DNA of 64,000 bases from contig CANMAQ010000008.1 of the NCBI GenBank assembly GCA_947495775.1, positions 149,362 to 213,361 of the forward strand. The letters run 5' to 3'. A program made the translations under genes and the position numbers. The stretch comes from Jejuia algarum. GTDB taxonomy: Bacteria; Bacteroidota; Bacteroidia; Flavobacteriales; Flavobacteriaceae. The notes beneath the pieces were generated by a model, which worked only from the letters and a program-made list of their open reading frames with translations, was not told the origin of the DNA and made no database searches. Below are positions 36,238 to 45,554 of the stretch, in pieces; position 1 is the first letter of the stretch; each line of letters begins with the position of its first letter.

Positions 36238-36257
36238 TTCGAATTATACTACTAACT

Positions 36258-38411
36258 ATGCATCGCCTAACTTTTTTAATTATTGTTACTACTATATGCT
36301 ATAGCTGTAATCAAAAACAAAAAGCAAAAAACCACCCTATTTTAGTGAATTACCCAAAGACCAAAACCGTAGACACCGTAGATACTTATTTTGATGTAGA
36401 TATAAAAGATCCTTATAGATGGCTAGAAGATGACCGCAGTGACGCCACCGCTGCTTGGGTAAAAACTCAAAATGAAACTACATTTAACTATTTAAATAAA
36501 ATTCCATTTCGAGAAGCCTTAAAAACACGCTTAACCCAACTTTGGAATTACGAAAAAGTAAGTGCCCCTTTTACAGAAGGGAACTACACCTATTTTTATA
36601 AAAATGATGGTTTACAAGACCAATATGTCATTTACCGTTACAAGAAAGACGGTGATCCTAAAATGGCAACGGTATTTTTAGACCCCAACACCTTCTCTAA
36701 AGATGGCACAATCGCTTTAGATGCTTTAAAATTTTCTAAGGATGGGACGCTACTAGCCTATTCTATTTCTGAAGCTGGTAGTGATTGGCGTAAAATCATT
36801 ATTATGGAAACGGCATATAACAGCATTATAGAAGCGCCTTTAAACGATGTAAAATTTAGTACAATCGCATGGTACAAGACTGAAGGTTTCTATTATTCCA
36901 GTTACGACAAACCCAAAGGTAGTGCCTTGTCTGCCAAAACAGATCAGCATAAAGTGTACTACCACAAAATAGGAACGCCTCAGCATCAAGACCTCCTAAT
37001 TTTTGGTGGAACTCCAGCGGAGAAGCACCGTTATGTTAGCGCAGAAGTGACTGAGGACAATCACTATCTCATTATTAGAGCGCAAGTATCAACTTCGGGC
37101 AACAAGTTATACTTAAAAGACCTGTCTAAACCCAATAGTCCTTTTGTTACACTATTAGACCATACCGACAGCGATACCTATCTTATCGACTCTATTGACA
37201 GCACCTTATTTCTAGTTACTAATTTAAATGCCCCTAATAAAAAAATTGTCGCTGTAAATGCAGCTCATCCTACTCCAGAAAACTGGAAGGATATAATTCC
37301 AGAAACCGAACACGTTTTAAACCCTTCAAAAAGTGGTGGGTATTTCATAGCCGAATACATGGTAGATGCGACCTCTAAAGTAAAACAATACTCATACGAA
37401 GGTACGTTTATCAGGGATATTGCACTTCCAGGGATTGGTAATGTTAGTGGTTTTGGCGCTAAAAAACAGGACACATCAGACTATTTTAGTTTTACCAATT
37501 ACAATACACCTGCTTGCATTTTAAAATTAGACTTGGCCACAGGGCAGTCTACATCGCATTGGCAACCAAACATCGCATTTAAAAGTAATGCTTACGAAAG
37601 TAAACAAGTGTTTTACCATTCTAAAGATGGCACAAAAATACCTATGATTATTACCCATAAAAAAGGCTTAATCTTAGATGGAAAGAACCCTACCATGTTA
37701 TATGGCTATGGTGGTTTTAACATTAGTTTAAACCCTACTTTTGGGATCACTAACGCCGTATGGATGGAACAAGGCGGTATTTTAGCTGTACCCAACATAC
37801 GCGGTGGTGGCGAATATGGTAAAGCATGGCATATCGCAGGTACCAAACTCCAAAAGCAAAATGTATTCGACGATTTTATTGCAGCGGCAGAATACCTCAT
37901 CGCGAATGCATATACGTCTTCAGACTATTTAGCACTTAAAGGCGGTTCTAACGGCGGCTTATTAGTTGGCGCCGTAATGACACAGCGTCCAGATTTGGCC
38001 AAAGTCGCCTTACCAGCAGTAGGTGTTTTAGATATGCTACGCTACCACACCTTTACCTCGGGTGCCGGATGGGCTTACGATTATGGTACCGCAGAAGACA
38101 ATAAAACCATGTTTAACTGTCTTTTAAAATATTCGCCCCTACACAATGTTAAAGCGCAAACCAATTATCCTGCAACGCTTATAACCACAGGTGATCATGA
38201 CGATCGCGTCGTACCTGCACACAGTTTTAAATTTGCGGCAGAATTACAGCGCAAACAAGCATGCGCCAACCCTACACTCATTAGAATTGAAACCGATGCA
38301 GGCCATGGTGCTGGTACACCTGTTCATAAAATTATTGAACAATATGCCGATATTTTTGGGTTTACACTCTTTAATATGGGGTTTGAAACCTTACCTGAAC
38401 TTAAGGATTAA
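36258..38411 (+). CDS. Prolyl oligopeptidase (S9A family), probable lipoprotein
   Basis: 717 residues. An SpII-type signal with Cys near residue 17 (TTICYSCNQ) should anchor it outside the cytoplasm. The beta-propeller (~60-430) starts with PYRWLEDDRSDATAAWVKTQ. The alpha/beta-hydrolase part carries GGSNGGLL (catalytic Ser), DHDDRVVPAHSFKF (Asp) and DAGHGAG (His). It cleaves short peptides after proline. The small membrane protein gene starts 11 bp later, probably in the same unit. Confidence 0.92.
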   Translation: MHRLTFLIIVTTICYSCNQKQKAKNHPILVNYPKTKTVDTVDTYFDVDIKDPYRWLEDDRSDATAAWVKTQNETTFNYLNKIPFREALKTRLTQLWNYEKVSAPFTEGNYTYFYKNDGLQDQYVIYRYKKDGDPKMATVFLDPNTFSKDGTIALDALKFSKDGTLLAYSISEAGSDWRKIIIMETAYNSIIEAPLNDVKFSTIAWYKTEGFYYSSYDKPKGSALSAKTDQHKVYYHKIGTPQHQDLLIFGGTPAEKHRYVSAEVTEDNHYLIIRAQVSTSGNKLYLKDLSKPNSPFVTLLDHTDSDTYLIDSIDSTLFLVTNLNAPNKKIVAVNAAHPTPENWKDIIPETEHVLNPSKSGGYFIAEYMVDATSKVKQYSYEGTFIRDIALPGIGNVSGFGAKKQDTSDYFSFTNYNTPACILKLDLATGQSTSHWQPNIAFKSNAYESKQVFYHSKDGTKIPMIITHKKGLILDGKNPTMLYGYGGFNISLNPTFGITNAVWMEQGGILAVPNIRGGGEYGKAWHIAGTKLQKQNVFDDFIAAAEYLIANAYTSSDYLALKGGSNGGLLVGAVMTQRPDLAKVALPAVGVLDMLRYHTFTSGAGWAYDYGTAEDNKTMFNCLLKYSPLHNVKAQTNYPATLITTGDHDDRVVPAHSFKFAAELQRKQACANPTLIRIETDAGHGAGTPVHKIIEQYADIFGFTLFNMGFETLPELKD

Positions 38412-38422
38412 ACACCACCCCA

Positions 38423-38794
38423 ATGGAAACGATTTTTAAGTCGGTATACCACACCTTAAAGTGGCTCGAAGCGCTTACAGGCTTTAGCTACCGCGAAGTA
38501 AATATTATTCTTTATTTTATAATCATTCCTGGGATTTTTAGTTATTACATAGGGACCCTATTTAAAAGCAAAATCCCTGTTATCGGATTTTCACTAGGCA
38601 TTCTTATACTATGCATTGCCATTCCTGACTTTAAGGTCTTTTCTTCAAAAGTTTTTGATACCGCTGTAGATTTCTTGAACTGGTTTGAAAGTATTGGCTT
38701 AAATTACATTCAGGCGTCTGTCGTGTTTTGTGTTATTATGCCTGTCCTAATAGGAATTGTATTGGTTTTACTAAAGAAGAGACGTCTTAATTAA
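38423..38794 (+). CDS. Small three-TM membrane protein
   Basis: 123 residues: METIFKSVYHTLKWLEALTG, then membrane segments near 28-46 (IILYFIIIPGIFSYYIGTL), 52-68 (VIGFSLGILILCIAIP) and 98-118 (ASVVFCVIMPVLIGIVLVLL), with a KKRR end that favours an inside C-terminus. I recognise no family. It follows the prolyl oligopeptidase by 11 bp. Confidence 0.65.
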   Translation: METIFKSVYHTLKWLEALTGFSYREVNIILYFIIIPGIFSYYIGTLFKSKIPVIGFSLGILILCIAIPDFKVFSSKVFDTAVDFLNWFESIGLNYIQASVVFCVIMPVLIGIVLVLLKKRRLN

Positions 38795-39403
38795 TGAAAA
38801 CATTTAGAAATACCGTTAACGTTTAGTAGCGGCGTTAAACATTATCAATACAAAAGTAATAAACAAAAAAAAGACAGCTTTTATTTCTTTGACCTAAGAG
38901 TTTCAACTTATTAATGTTCACTAAGCAGAGCCTTAAATTCGTAGGTCTATCACAAAAAACAATAAAAAAACACACCCCTAATCCCCTCTTGATAGAGGGG
39001 ACTTTAGTTCGGTATGTATTGTATTCATGACTATAAGAATCTCTGGTAAAGTTATTTGTTTGAGATTTTTTTTATCTAATCACTAACAAGCCCTTATGCC
39101 TAACAATTACTTATTTAATAGTAGTCTTCTATGTTTGTATTCGAGACATTAAATACTCTTAATTAAAGTTAAAGTATGGATATAAAATTGATTGTAATCT
39201 TTATTACCTTATTTTTTAGCACCCTAAACATGTAAAGCCAAGCTTTTTATAAATAAAACTTTACATAAAAATTTAAAAAAGTATTATTTTTTTGTAAATA
39301 AAAAAAACATTAACATATACTTAATAGTACATTTTCTTTCTAAAATTTAATTTTTTCTATATCATTGTAGTAAACAACTAATTAATTTAATAACTACTAC
39401 ACT
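38795..39403. other. Intergenic region with one solo repeat element
   Basis: About 610 bp with no credible gene. It contains one copy of the A-type hairpin element (38971-39001, minus orientation) and otherwise AT-rich sequence leading to the metalloprotease gene. Confidence 0.5.
38971..39001 (-). repeat. Solo copy of hairpin element A
   Basis: CACACCCCTAATCCCCTC, a loop and GAGGGG: the minus-strand form of the element repeated in the two arrays. Its partner B is not seen here. Confidence 0.75.
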
Positions 39404-40171
39404 ATGAAAAATCTAAAGATTTTTGCCGTTTTAGCCATTGCATTATTAATGGTACAATGCCAAGAAGATGGCATACAGACTACAGAACAGGAAACTGCTG
39501 CTGTTCCAGAAGCGATTATAGAAGGCCTGAAAGCTATGGGGCTTGACACAGAGACTAAAGAAGTCGTAGCCACAGAAAGAGGTTACCTTGTAGAGGGCGA
39601 TATGCTTATAGATGCTGAAACCATATTGGACCCTGCGCGTAAAAGCTCTAAACACGAAAGGCTTTTTAACATTATCTCCTGTAGAAACTCTAAAGATATA
39701 ACGGTTAACAATACCATTCCTGGTATTAATGATGAAGTAATCAGCGCTATTAGCGATTGGAACTCTATTTTTAATAGCGACCTAAAACTAAGATTGGTCT
39801 CTAGTAATAATGCAGATCTATTTATTAGCTTTGATGCCAGAAATCAAGGATCTTCATTTCTACCAAATAACGGAAATCCAGCTACTGATATCTTTATAGA
39901 CCCCACATTATATGACTTTTTGGACGAACCCCGTAGAACCCTTATCTTAACATTCGTACTCAAACATGAAATAGGACACGCCATAGGTTTTTTTCATACT
40001 AACGAAGATTTTATTCGAATTCCAGGCACACCTTTTAGAGAGGCTGCTTCTGTAATGAATTCACAATCAAGTGGAATTGAAGGCTTTCAAACCAATAACC
40101 TCACTACTGCCGACAGAAGGGCTTTAACACTTTTATATGGTAGAGATGATGCAACTAGTATTTGTGAATAA
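39404..40171 (+). CDS. M57-type (HEIGH) metalloprotease lipoprotein
   Basis: 255 residues. SpII signal with Cys19 (IALLMVQCQE). The catalytic zinc motif HEIGHAIGFFH fits HExxHxxGFxH near residues 188-198, with a downstream Met (AASVMNSQSSG) as the Met-turn, placing it among metzincins of the M57 (dual-action HEIGH) type. It should act at the outer surface or periplasm. It converges with another metalloprotease gene over a shared terminator. Confidence 0.85.
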   Translation: MKNLKIFAVLAIALLMVQCQEDGIQTTEQETAAVPEAIIEGLKAMGLDTETKEVVATERGYLVEGDMLIDAETILDPARKSSKHERLFNIISCRNSKDITVNNTIPGINDEVISAISDWNSIFNSDLKLRLVSSNNADLFISFDARNQGSSFLPNNGNPATDIFIDPTLYDFLDEPRRTLILTFVLKHEIGHAIGFFHTNEDFIRIPGTPFREAASVMNSQSSGIEGFQTNNLTTADRRALTLLYGRDDATSICE

Positions 40172-40238
40172 TAATACCAATAGCTAGGACGTTTTGGCGA
40201 AAAAGATAAATCAATATATTTAATCATAAGATTGCTAG

Positions 40239-40271
40239 ACACAGCCCTAATCCCTTCTTTTTAGAGAGGAC
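40239..40271 (-). repeat. Solo, decayed copy of hairpin element A
   Basis: ACAGCCCTAATCCCTTC, then a T-rich loop and GAGAGGA; it matches the minus-strand form of element A with several changes. Confidence 0.6.
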
Positions 40272-40302
40272 TTTAGTATGGCATTTCATTACATTTATAA
40301 CC

Positions 40303-40338
40303 AAAAATGTCTCAGGTAAATTACACCTGAGACATTTT
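40303..40338. terminator. Bidirectional terminator between the two metalloprotease genes
   Basis: A perfect 15-bp stem, AAAAATGTCTCAGGT / ACCTGAGACATTTTT, with a 6-base loop. Confidence 0.92.
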
Positions 40339-40389
40339 TAGTTAATCAATCTATAGAGAGCTGAACACCTACAAATTATATGCTTAATA

Positions 40390-41313
40390 TTAGTTTTCTA
40401 TGCTTGTACTTTCGACATAAGAGGCTCTTACGCCACCTTCCACGAGTGTTGCGCGCATGCGTGCCTTTTGTCCTTTAGTAAACATTATTCTTGTATCGTC
40501 ATGAACATTTTCCATAAAATTCATAAACATATCTTGAGACCCACAAGAACTCGTTCCTGGCTCTGGACGTCCAAAGTGAATCTCTGCACTATTTGGTGTA
40601 TCCTCCACCTCATCATCAAATTCGCATCCACTAGTTGGCTCAATAAGGCCTGGTAAATGGTATAAATTAAAAAAGTGCCCCACTTCATGAACCAATTGCT
40701 TCCCTTCATTACGAATTCCAATACCGTTTCTAGGTCCCACAGTAGACCTGTCAATATAAACGCCTTCTATAAATAAGTCTTCGGGAGCTAAACCAGGAAA
40801 TGTGGCATCGCCGCTATCTCCCGCTAACACAACAATCCATATATTTAATTTACGTCCTGTATCTGTCGCTGGGATTCCAAATTCACTCTTAGCTATTTCT
40901 TGCCTATCATCTCTAAAATCGTCTCTAGTCGTTTGTCTTTGCAAAATAGTATCTAAGGAAAATCGCATTTTTATGTCTCCTGCTACAGCAGCTCTAAACT
41001 GTTCTGGAACATCATCCATGTTCGTTTCTTTTCCAGCAAAAACATCATTTAAAAATTGAATTTGACTTTCTATTGCAGTTTCTTCTAACGGGCTAATTTT
41101 ATAAACCACATTCACGACAACAGGAATGTTATAAACCACATTCTCTAACATAAGGGTTTCTTCTTCTTCATCTGGAGTAGTCTCTTCATCTCCTGGCATA
41201 ACCTCCTCCTCTTCTGGAACCGTTTGCTCGTCTTCTGATGTCGTATCGTCATTACTATTACAAGAGAACACCATAATAAAACTTAAGGCTAAAATTCTTA
41301 ACGTATTTTTCAT
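40390..41313 (-). CDS. M43-type (pappalysin/cytophagalysin-like) metalloprotease lipoprotein
   Basis: About 307 residues from ATG 41313; a TTG six codons earlier is less likely. SpII signal with Cys18 (FIMVFSCNS), then an acidic Glu/Asp/Thr/Pro linker near residues 22-55. The zinc motif HEVGHFFNLYH fits HExxHxxGLxH loosely, with the extended M43 feature of a Cys after it (TSGCEFDDEVEDTPN) and a later MNFMENVHDD Met-turn. It should be displayed at the cell surface; the acidic linker after the Cys may act as a lipoprotein export signal, as described in Bacteroidota. Confidence 0.88.
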   Translation of the reverse strand: MKNTLRILALSFIMVFSCNSNDDTTSEDEQTVPEEEEVMPGDEETTPDEEEETLMLENVVYNIPVVVNVVYKISPLEETAIESQIQFLNDVFAGKETNMDDVPEQFRAAVAGDIKMRFSLDTILQRQTTRDDFRDDRQEIAKSEFGIPATDTGRKLNIWIVVLAGDSGDATFPGLAPEDLFIEGVYIDRSTVGPRNGIGIRNEGKQLVHEVGHFFNLYHLPGLIEPTSGCEFDDEVEDTPNSAEIHFGRPEPGTSSCGSQDMFMNFMENVHDDTRIMFTKGQKARMRATLVEGGVRASYVESTSIEN

Positions 41314-41627
41314 TTTCAGTTTTTTAAGCAAAAATACACTTAATTAATTGTTTTAGTTGCCATTAACGATTTCAAAAACTTAATTACATAACTGTATTCG
41401 TGTATTTGTATGTATTTAAATACAATACTTATAAATTAACAATCCATTTCAAACGCTGTAAATACAGATAGTCTTGATAAAGTTGTTAATTACAAATCAA
41501 CAAACTCCATTAACACAATTTCTGTTCATCAAAATTTAATAGGTCTGTACTATTTAAAAATAATGTCTCCCAAACCACATCATCTTTTCTATGACAATTT
41601 CCCTGCTTTAGTTTATTTTTGCAGCCT
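41314..41627. other. Divergent intergenic region, M43 protease and ABC ATPase
   Basis: About 310 bp, AT-rich, no ORF. It holds the -7 element of the ABC gene at its right end. No operator repeat is obvious. Confidence 0.4.
41614..41621 (+). promoter_or_regulatory. Candidate -7 element for the ABC gene, implying a leaderless mRNA
   Basis: TATTTTTG ends 6 bp before ATG 41628. Transcription starting the usual ~7 bases downstream would begin at or next to the start codon. Confidence 0.45.
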
Positions 41628-42539
41628 ATGCTTAACGTTACTGCACTTACTTTTTCGTATCAAAAATCAACCGTATTAAAAGACCTGTCTTTTACGGCTA
41701 AGGTTGGTGAAAACATTGCTATTATTGGAGAAAGCGGCTCTGGGAAAAGCACTTTATTAAAAGTTTTGTACGGGGAGTACGATTTAGACAAAGGACAAAT
41801 ATTTTGGAAAGACCAAGAGGTTTTAGGTCCTAAACACAATTTGGTGATTGGCTACGATTTTATGAAGTATGTGGCGCAAGAATTCGATTTAATGCCTTTT
41901 ATTACGGTAGAAGAAAACATTGCCAAATACCTTTCGCGCTTTTACCCCGAAGAAACGCAACAGCGCGTAGACGAACTTATTAAAGTGGTAGAATTAGAGG
42001 CTTTTGCTAAAGTAAAAGTAAAAACCCTTAGTGGTGGCCAAAAACAACGTGTGGCACTTGCTAGAGCACTCGCCAAACAACCTGAAGTTCTATTACTAGA
42101 CGAGCCTTTTAGTCATATCGACAACTTTAAAAAACAAAGTTTACGGCGTAGTGTTTTTAGCTACTTAAAAGCTAAGAACATCACCTGTATTGTGGCGACC
42201 CACGATAAAGAAGATGTTCTTGGTTTCGCCGATAGAATGCTGGTCTTAGACCAGAAACATGTCGTAGCAAACGCTGCTCCCGACGTTTTATTTAAAACGC
42301 CAAAATCACCTTTAATCGCTGCTTTTTTTGGAGAATTTAATACCATTCATGATACTTTTGTATATGCGCACCAATTGCGTGTTGTAAAAACATCGGCGCT
42401 TCAAGCTAAAGTTGAGCAGGCCTATTACAAAGGACACTTTTATTTAATTGCAGCTAAATGGGAGTCCTCTACCCTATTTTTTGAACACCATGAGGCGCTT
42501 CAAAACGGAACTTTGGTTTGTCTTGAGGTTGTAAAGTAA
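41628..42539 (+). CDS. ABC transporter ATP-binding protein (PotA-like), orphan
   Basis: About 303 residues from ATG 41628; an in-frame TTG at 41619 lies inside the promoter motif. Walker A GESGSGKS at 34-41, Q-loop KYVAQEFDLMPFITVEEN, signature LSGGQKQRVALARALA, Walker B VLLLDEPFSHID and the H-loop VATHDKED are all intact. A C-terminal ~75-residue region resembles the regulatory TOBE-like part of importers. No permease or binding protein gene is next to it, so the substrate is unknown. Confidence 0.85.
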   Translation: MLNVTALTFSYQKSTVLKDLSFTAKVGENIAIIGESGSGKSTLLKVLYGEYDLDKGQIFWKDQEVLGPKHNLVIGYDFMKYVAQEFDLMPFITVEENIAKYLSRFYPEETQQRVDELIKVVELEAFAKVKVKTLSGGQKQRVALARALAKQPEVLLLDEPFSHIDNFKKQSLRRSVFSYLKAKNITCIVATHDKEDVLGFADRMLVLDQKHVVANAAPDVLFKTPKSPLIAAFFGEFNTIHDTFVYAHQLRVVKTSALQAKVEQAYYKGHFYLIAAKWESSTLFFEHHEALQNGTLVCLEVVK

Positions 42540-42603
42540 GCACTCCTTGATTACTTTTTCTTTTTTTAAGTCTTATTTATAGGTCATGGATTGTGTAGAG
42601 ATA

Positions 42604-43265
42604 TCCCTTCTAATAAGGAGGGCGTCAAGGCCGTGTTTTATAAAACTTAAAACTATATGCTTATATGCAAGAACACACCCCTTAGTCTCCTCTTTTTAGA
42701 GGGGAAACTCTTGCTCAATCTTTAGTTGTGCTTTCATGGCTTTAAACGCTATTTTACAGGTTAGCAACTGTGTAAAGATGTCCCTTCTAATAAGGAGAGC
42801 GTCAAGGCCGTGTTTTACAAAACTTATAACTATATACTTGCACGTAATAACACACCCCTTAATCCTCTCTTTGTAGAGGGGAAACTCTTGCTCAATCTTA
42901 GTTTATGCTCTTATGCCTTTAAGCGCTATTTTACAGGTTACGAGCAGCGAAAGCATGTCCCTCCTAATAAGGAGGGAATAAGGGAGGTGTTTTACAAAAC
43001 TTAAAAGTATATGCTTATACGTAATAACACACCCCTTAATCCCCTCTTTGTAGAGGGGAAACTCTCATCCAATCTTTAGTTGTACTTTTATGGCTTTAAG
43101 CGCTATTTTATCAGGTCAGCAACTGCACAAACATGTCTCTTCTAATAAGGAGGGTATCAAGGCCGTATTTCATAAAACTTAAAAGTATATGCTTATACGT
43201 GATAACACACCCCTTAATCCCCTCTTTGTAGAGGGGAAACTCTTGCCCAATCTTTAGTTGCGCTT
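42604..43265. repeat. Four-unit tandem array of hairpin elements, 177-bp period (array 2)
   Basis: Units start at 42604, 42781, 42958 and 43136 (spacings 177, 177 and 178 bp). Each has a TCCCTTCTAATAAGGAGGG hairpin with tail, then after about 70 bp CACACCCCTTAATCC followed by a CCTC/GAGG hairpin. This is array 1's A-B pair read from the other strand. Spacer DNA between pairs (for example TTAAGCGCTATTTTA) is also conserved. The array ends 23 bp before the stop of the RND gene. Confidence 0.92.
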
Positions 43266-43287
43266 TGATTTAGAGAATTTTAACGAA

Positions 43288-45537
43288 TTACCTATCAAAC
43301 TTTTTCAACAAGGCGGGCAGGTAAAATATATCGGTGATTAAAGCTATAGCTACTGTAACCGCGCAGAGCAAGCCAAAATCTCTAACCGAAGGCACTGCAC
43401 TAGAACTTATAATTAAAAAGCCCGCAACTAAGGCGATAGTTGTTGAAAATAAGGCATTACCGGTATAGACCATCGCCGCGTCAATTCTATGTTCTGGGCT
43501 AGTCGTATTTGTTTTAGAGGCCTTGTATTTGTACACCAAATGAATGGTGTCGTCCATAGCAATCCCTAACATTATAGGGGTAATCATGGCTGTAGACACA
43601 TCTAAAGGAATATCAAGTAAACTCATAAAAATAGCCAATAAAGCTAAGGGTAAAATATTAGGAATCAGCACCAAAATTGTAGTTCGCAAACTGCGAATAA
43701 ATACCAATAGACACAGAAATGCGACAAAAAAGGCTGCGAAAAAGGATTTGAACTGCGTTTCTAGAATAAAATCATTGAGCTGTGAAAAGACGACTGAGAA
43801 TCCGTTGATCTGAAGTTGATAGGCATTGGTATCAAAAGCTGTGTCAAAATCGGTTTGTATGGCTGTTAACAAATGTCTCAGTTCCGATGTTTTTATTTCC
43901 TTAACCCCAAGTACAATACCTGCGGTTTTAAAATCTTCTGAAAACAACTTGAAAAATGGACTGCTTTTAGCGCCTATTTCAGATACGGTTGCACTAACCT
44001 TTGCTTCCGAAATGTTATTTTGAAACAACACGGGATGCCGCTGTTGTAAAAAGGATTTCACATTAACAATACTTACTGGCGATGTGGTTAATTGATAGGC
44101 TTGCAGTTTATTTTGAAAACGCTCTAATTGTTCTAAAGCTTCTGGTGTTAACATTGTATTGCGCTTCGCACTAATATTTAATTGCAAACGCGAACTGCTC
44201 CCCAACTGAGACTCTACACGTTGTAAATCTGTTTTTGCCTTGCCTTCGGCCAATAAATCTAAAGAATTGGTATCTAATTTGACTTTAAAAACAGAATACA
44301 CACCAAATAACAATACTAAAGTAAACCCTATAATAATGCTGTTTTTATATTTAGAGGTACAGTTATTTAACCATGCTACAACTTTAGACTGGTTGTACCC
44401 TTTTAAATTTAAAACAGGAGTGGCTGTTTTAAAATTTAAATCCATCGCACTAAAGCCAATAATAGTAATTACATACACCAAAGTAAAACTCAACACCAAA
44501 CCTATACAGGTAAATACGCCCATATTTTTAAATGCGGGAAGTGGCGATATGTATAATGCAAAGTAACCTACAAAGGTGGTTAAAGTGGTATAGAAACACG
44601 GCGTTATACTTTTGTAGATCGCCGCAGTTAGTACGTCTATTTTAGAGGATTGGCCGCCTTTTAAACCTTCTTTATGGTAAATATTAATAACATGTACGGC
44701 ATCACTTACACTGTACACCATTAAAATGGTAGGGATAAGCATCGAGATCATATTTAATGAAAACCCGAAAGAGGTAATGATACCAAAAAGTAGGGCTATA
44801 GGGACTGCCACACATAGCAAAGCCACACTTAAATACCGTTTATTAGGCAATAAAAAGAGCAGCATAAGCGTAATAATCAACACGGTTAAGATACCAAAGA
44901 CCGAACTCTCTTTAAAAATCCCTAAACTGTAAGCCTCATTTAAAACAGGAGCGCCTGTTAAATAATACGTTTCATAATGCCGTTCTATAACGGCTCTAAT
45001 TTGTCCAGCTATTGCCGCTCTTTTTTCCTCTATGGTATGCGTGGGATTAAGCTGTATGTAAAAAAACAAATGCTTAAAATCATCCGTTACAAGCTGTTCG
45101 GTAATATTGGGTAATTTTTTAAATAGGTTTTTAAGGCCTTTTTCACTGCGTTTAGACGTGTACAAATCATCAAAAACAATCTTAGCATTCGTATAAATAG
45201 GGTACTGCGCTTTTGCTAGGCTAAAAGAGGTTTTTACATAACTTAAGGTATCTAAATCTGAATGCAGTCGCTTTAAGCGTTCTATATGTTTTGCCTCTAA
45301 AGCATTATCAACAGGAAGCATACCTACAAAAATCTCATCAGACCCAAACCGTTCTTGATAGTCGATATAGGCACGGTAGCTGGGGTTGTCTTCTAAAAAC
45401 CAAATGCCCAAGGAATTGTCTACACTTAAGTTTTGAAGTGTTTGATATCCTGAGATTCCCATAAGCCCCAATAATACGACACTAATGAGAATTCTAAATT
45501 TAATAATAAAGGTGATGCTGCGTCGTAAGAGATTCAT
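43288..45537 (-). CDS. MMPL/RND-family lipid exporter of the type III PKS cluster
   Basis: 749 residues. Two halves each have one leading membrane helix, a large periplasmic loop and a block of five helices (first set ~210-370, second ~590-745), the layout of MMPL/SSD-type transporters. Motifs ISMLIPTILMVYSVSDAVHVI and ITPIMLGIAMDDTIHLVYKY carry the paired acidic residues used in proton coupling. This family moves lipids and polyketides across the inner membrane. It is the last gene of the cluster, 17 bp after the PPTase gene, and is the natural exporter of its product. Confidence 0.85.
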   Translation of the reverse strand: MNLLRRSITFIIKFRILISVVLLGLMGISGYQTLQNLSVDNSLGIWFLEDNPSYRAYIDYQERFGSDEIFVGMLPVDNALEAKHIERLKRLHSDLDTLSYVKTSFSLAKAQYPIYTNAKIVFDDLYTSKRSEKGLKNLFKKLPNITEQLVTDDFKHLFFYIQLNPTHTIEEKRAAIAGQIRAVIERHYETYYLTGAPVLNEAYSLGIFKESSVFGILTVLIITLMLLFLLPNKRYLSVALLCVAVPIALLFGIITSFGFSLNMISMLIPTILMVYSVSDAVHVINIYHKEGLKGGQSSKIDVLTAAIYKSITPCFYTTLTTFVGYFALYISPLPAFKNMGVFTCIGLVLSFTLVYVITIIGFSAMDLNFKTATPVLNLKGYNQSKVVAWLNNCTSKYKNSIIIGFTLVLLFGVYSVFKVKLDTNSLDLLAEGKAKTDLQRVESQLGSSSRLQLNISAKRNTMLTPEALEQLERFQNKLQAYQLTTSPVSIVNVKSFLQQRHPVLFQNNISEAKVSATVSEIGAKSSPFFKLFSEDFKTAGIVLGVKEIKTSELRHLLTAIQTDFDTAFDTNAYQLQINGFSVVFSQLNDFILETQFKSFFAAFFVAFLCLLVFIRSLRTTILVLIPNILPLALLAIFMSLLDIPLDVSTAMITPIMLGIAMDDTIHLVYKYKASKTNTTSPEHRIDAAMVYTGNALFSTTIALVAGFLIISSSAVPSVRDFGLLCAVTVAIALITDIFYLPALLKKFDR

Positions 45538-45554
45538 ATCATGTACCGTTGAAA

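Noticed and set aside
38191..38439. 82-residue frame overlapping the end of the prolyl oligopeptidase
   Set aside because: It overlaps the catalytic Asp/His region of S9A in another frame and has no family signal.
42810..43004. 64-residue frame inside array 2
   Set aside because: It lies wholly within tandem repeat DNA and is broken in the other repeat units.
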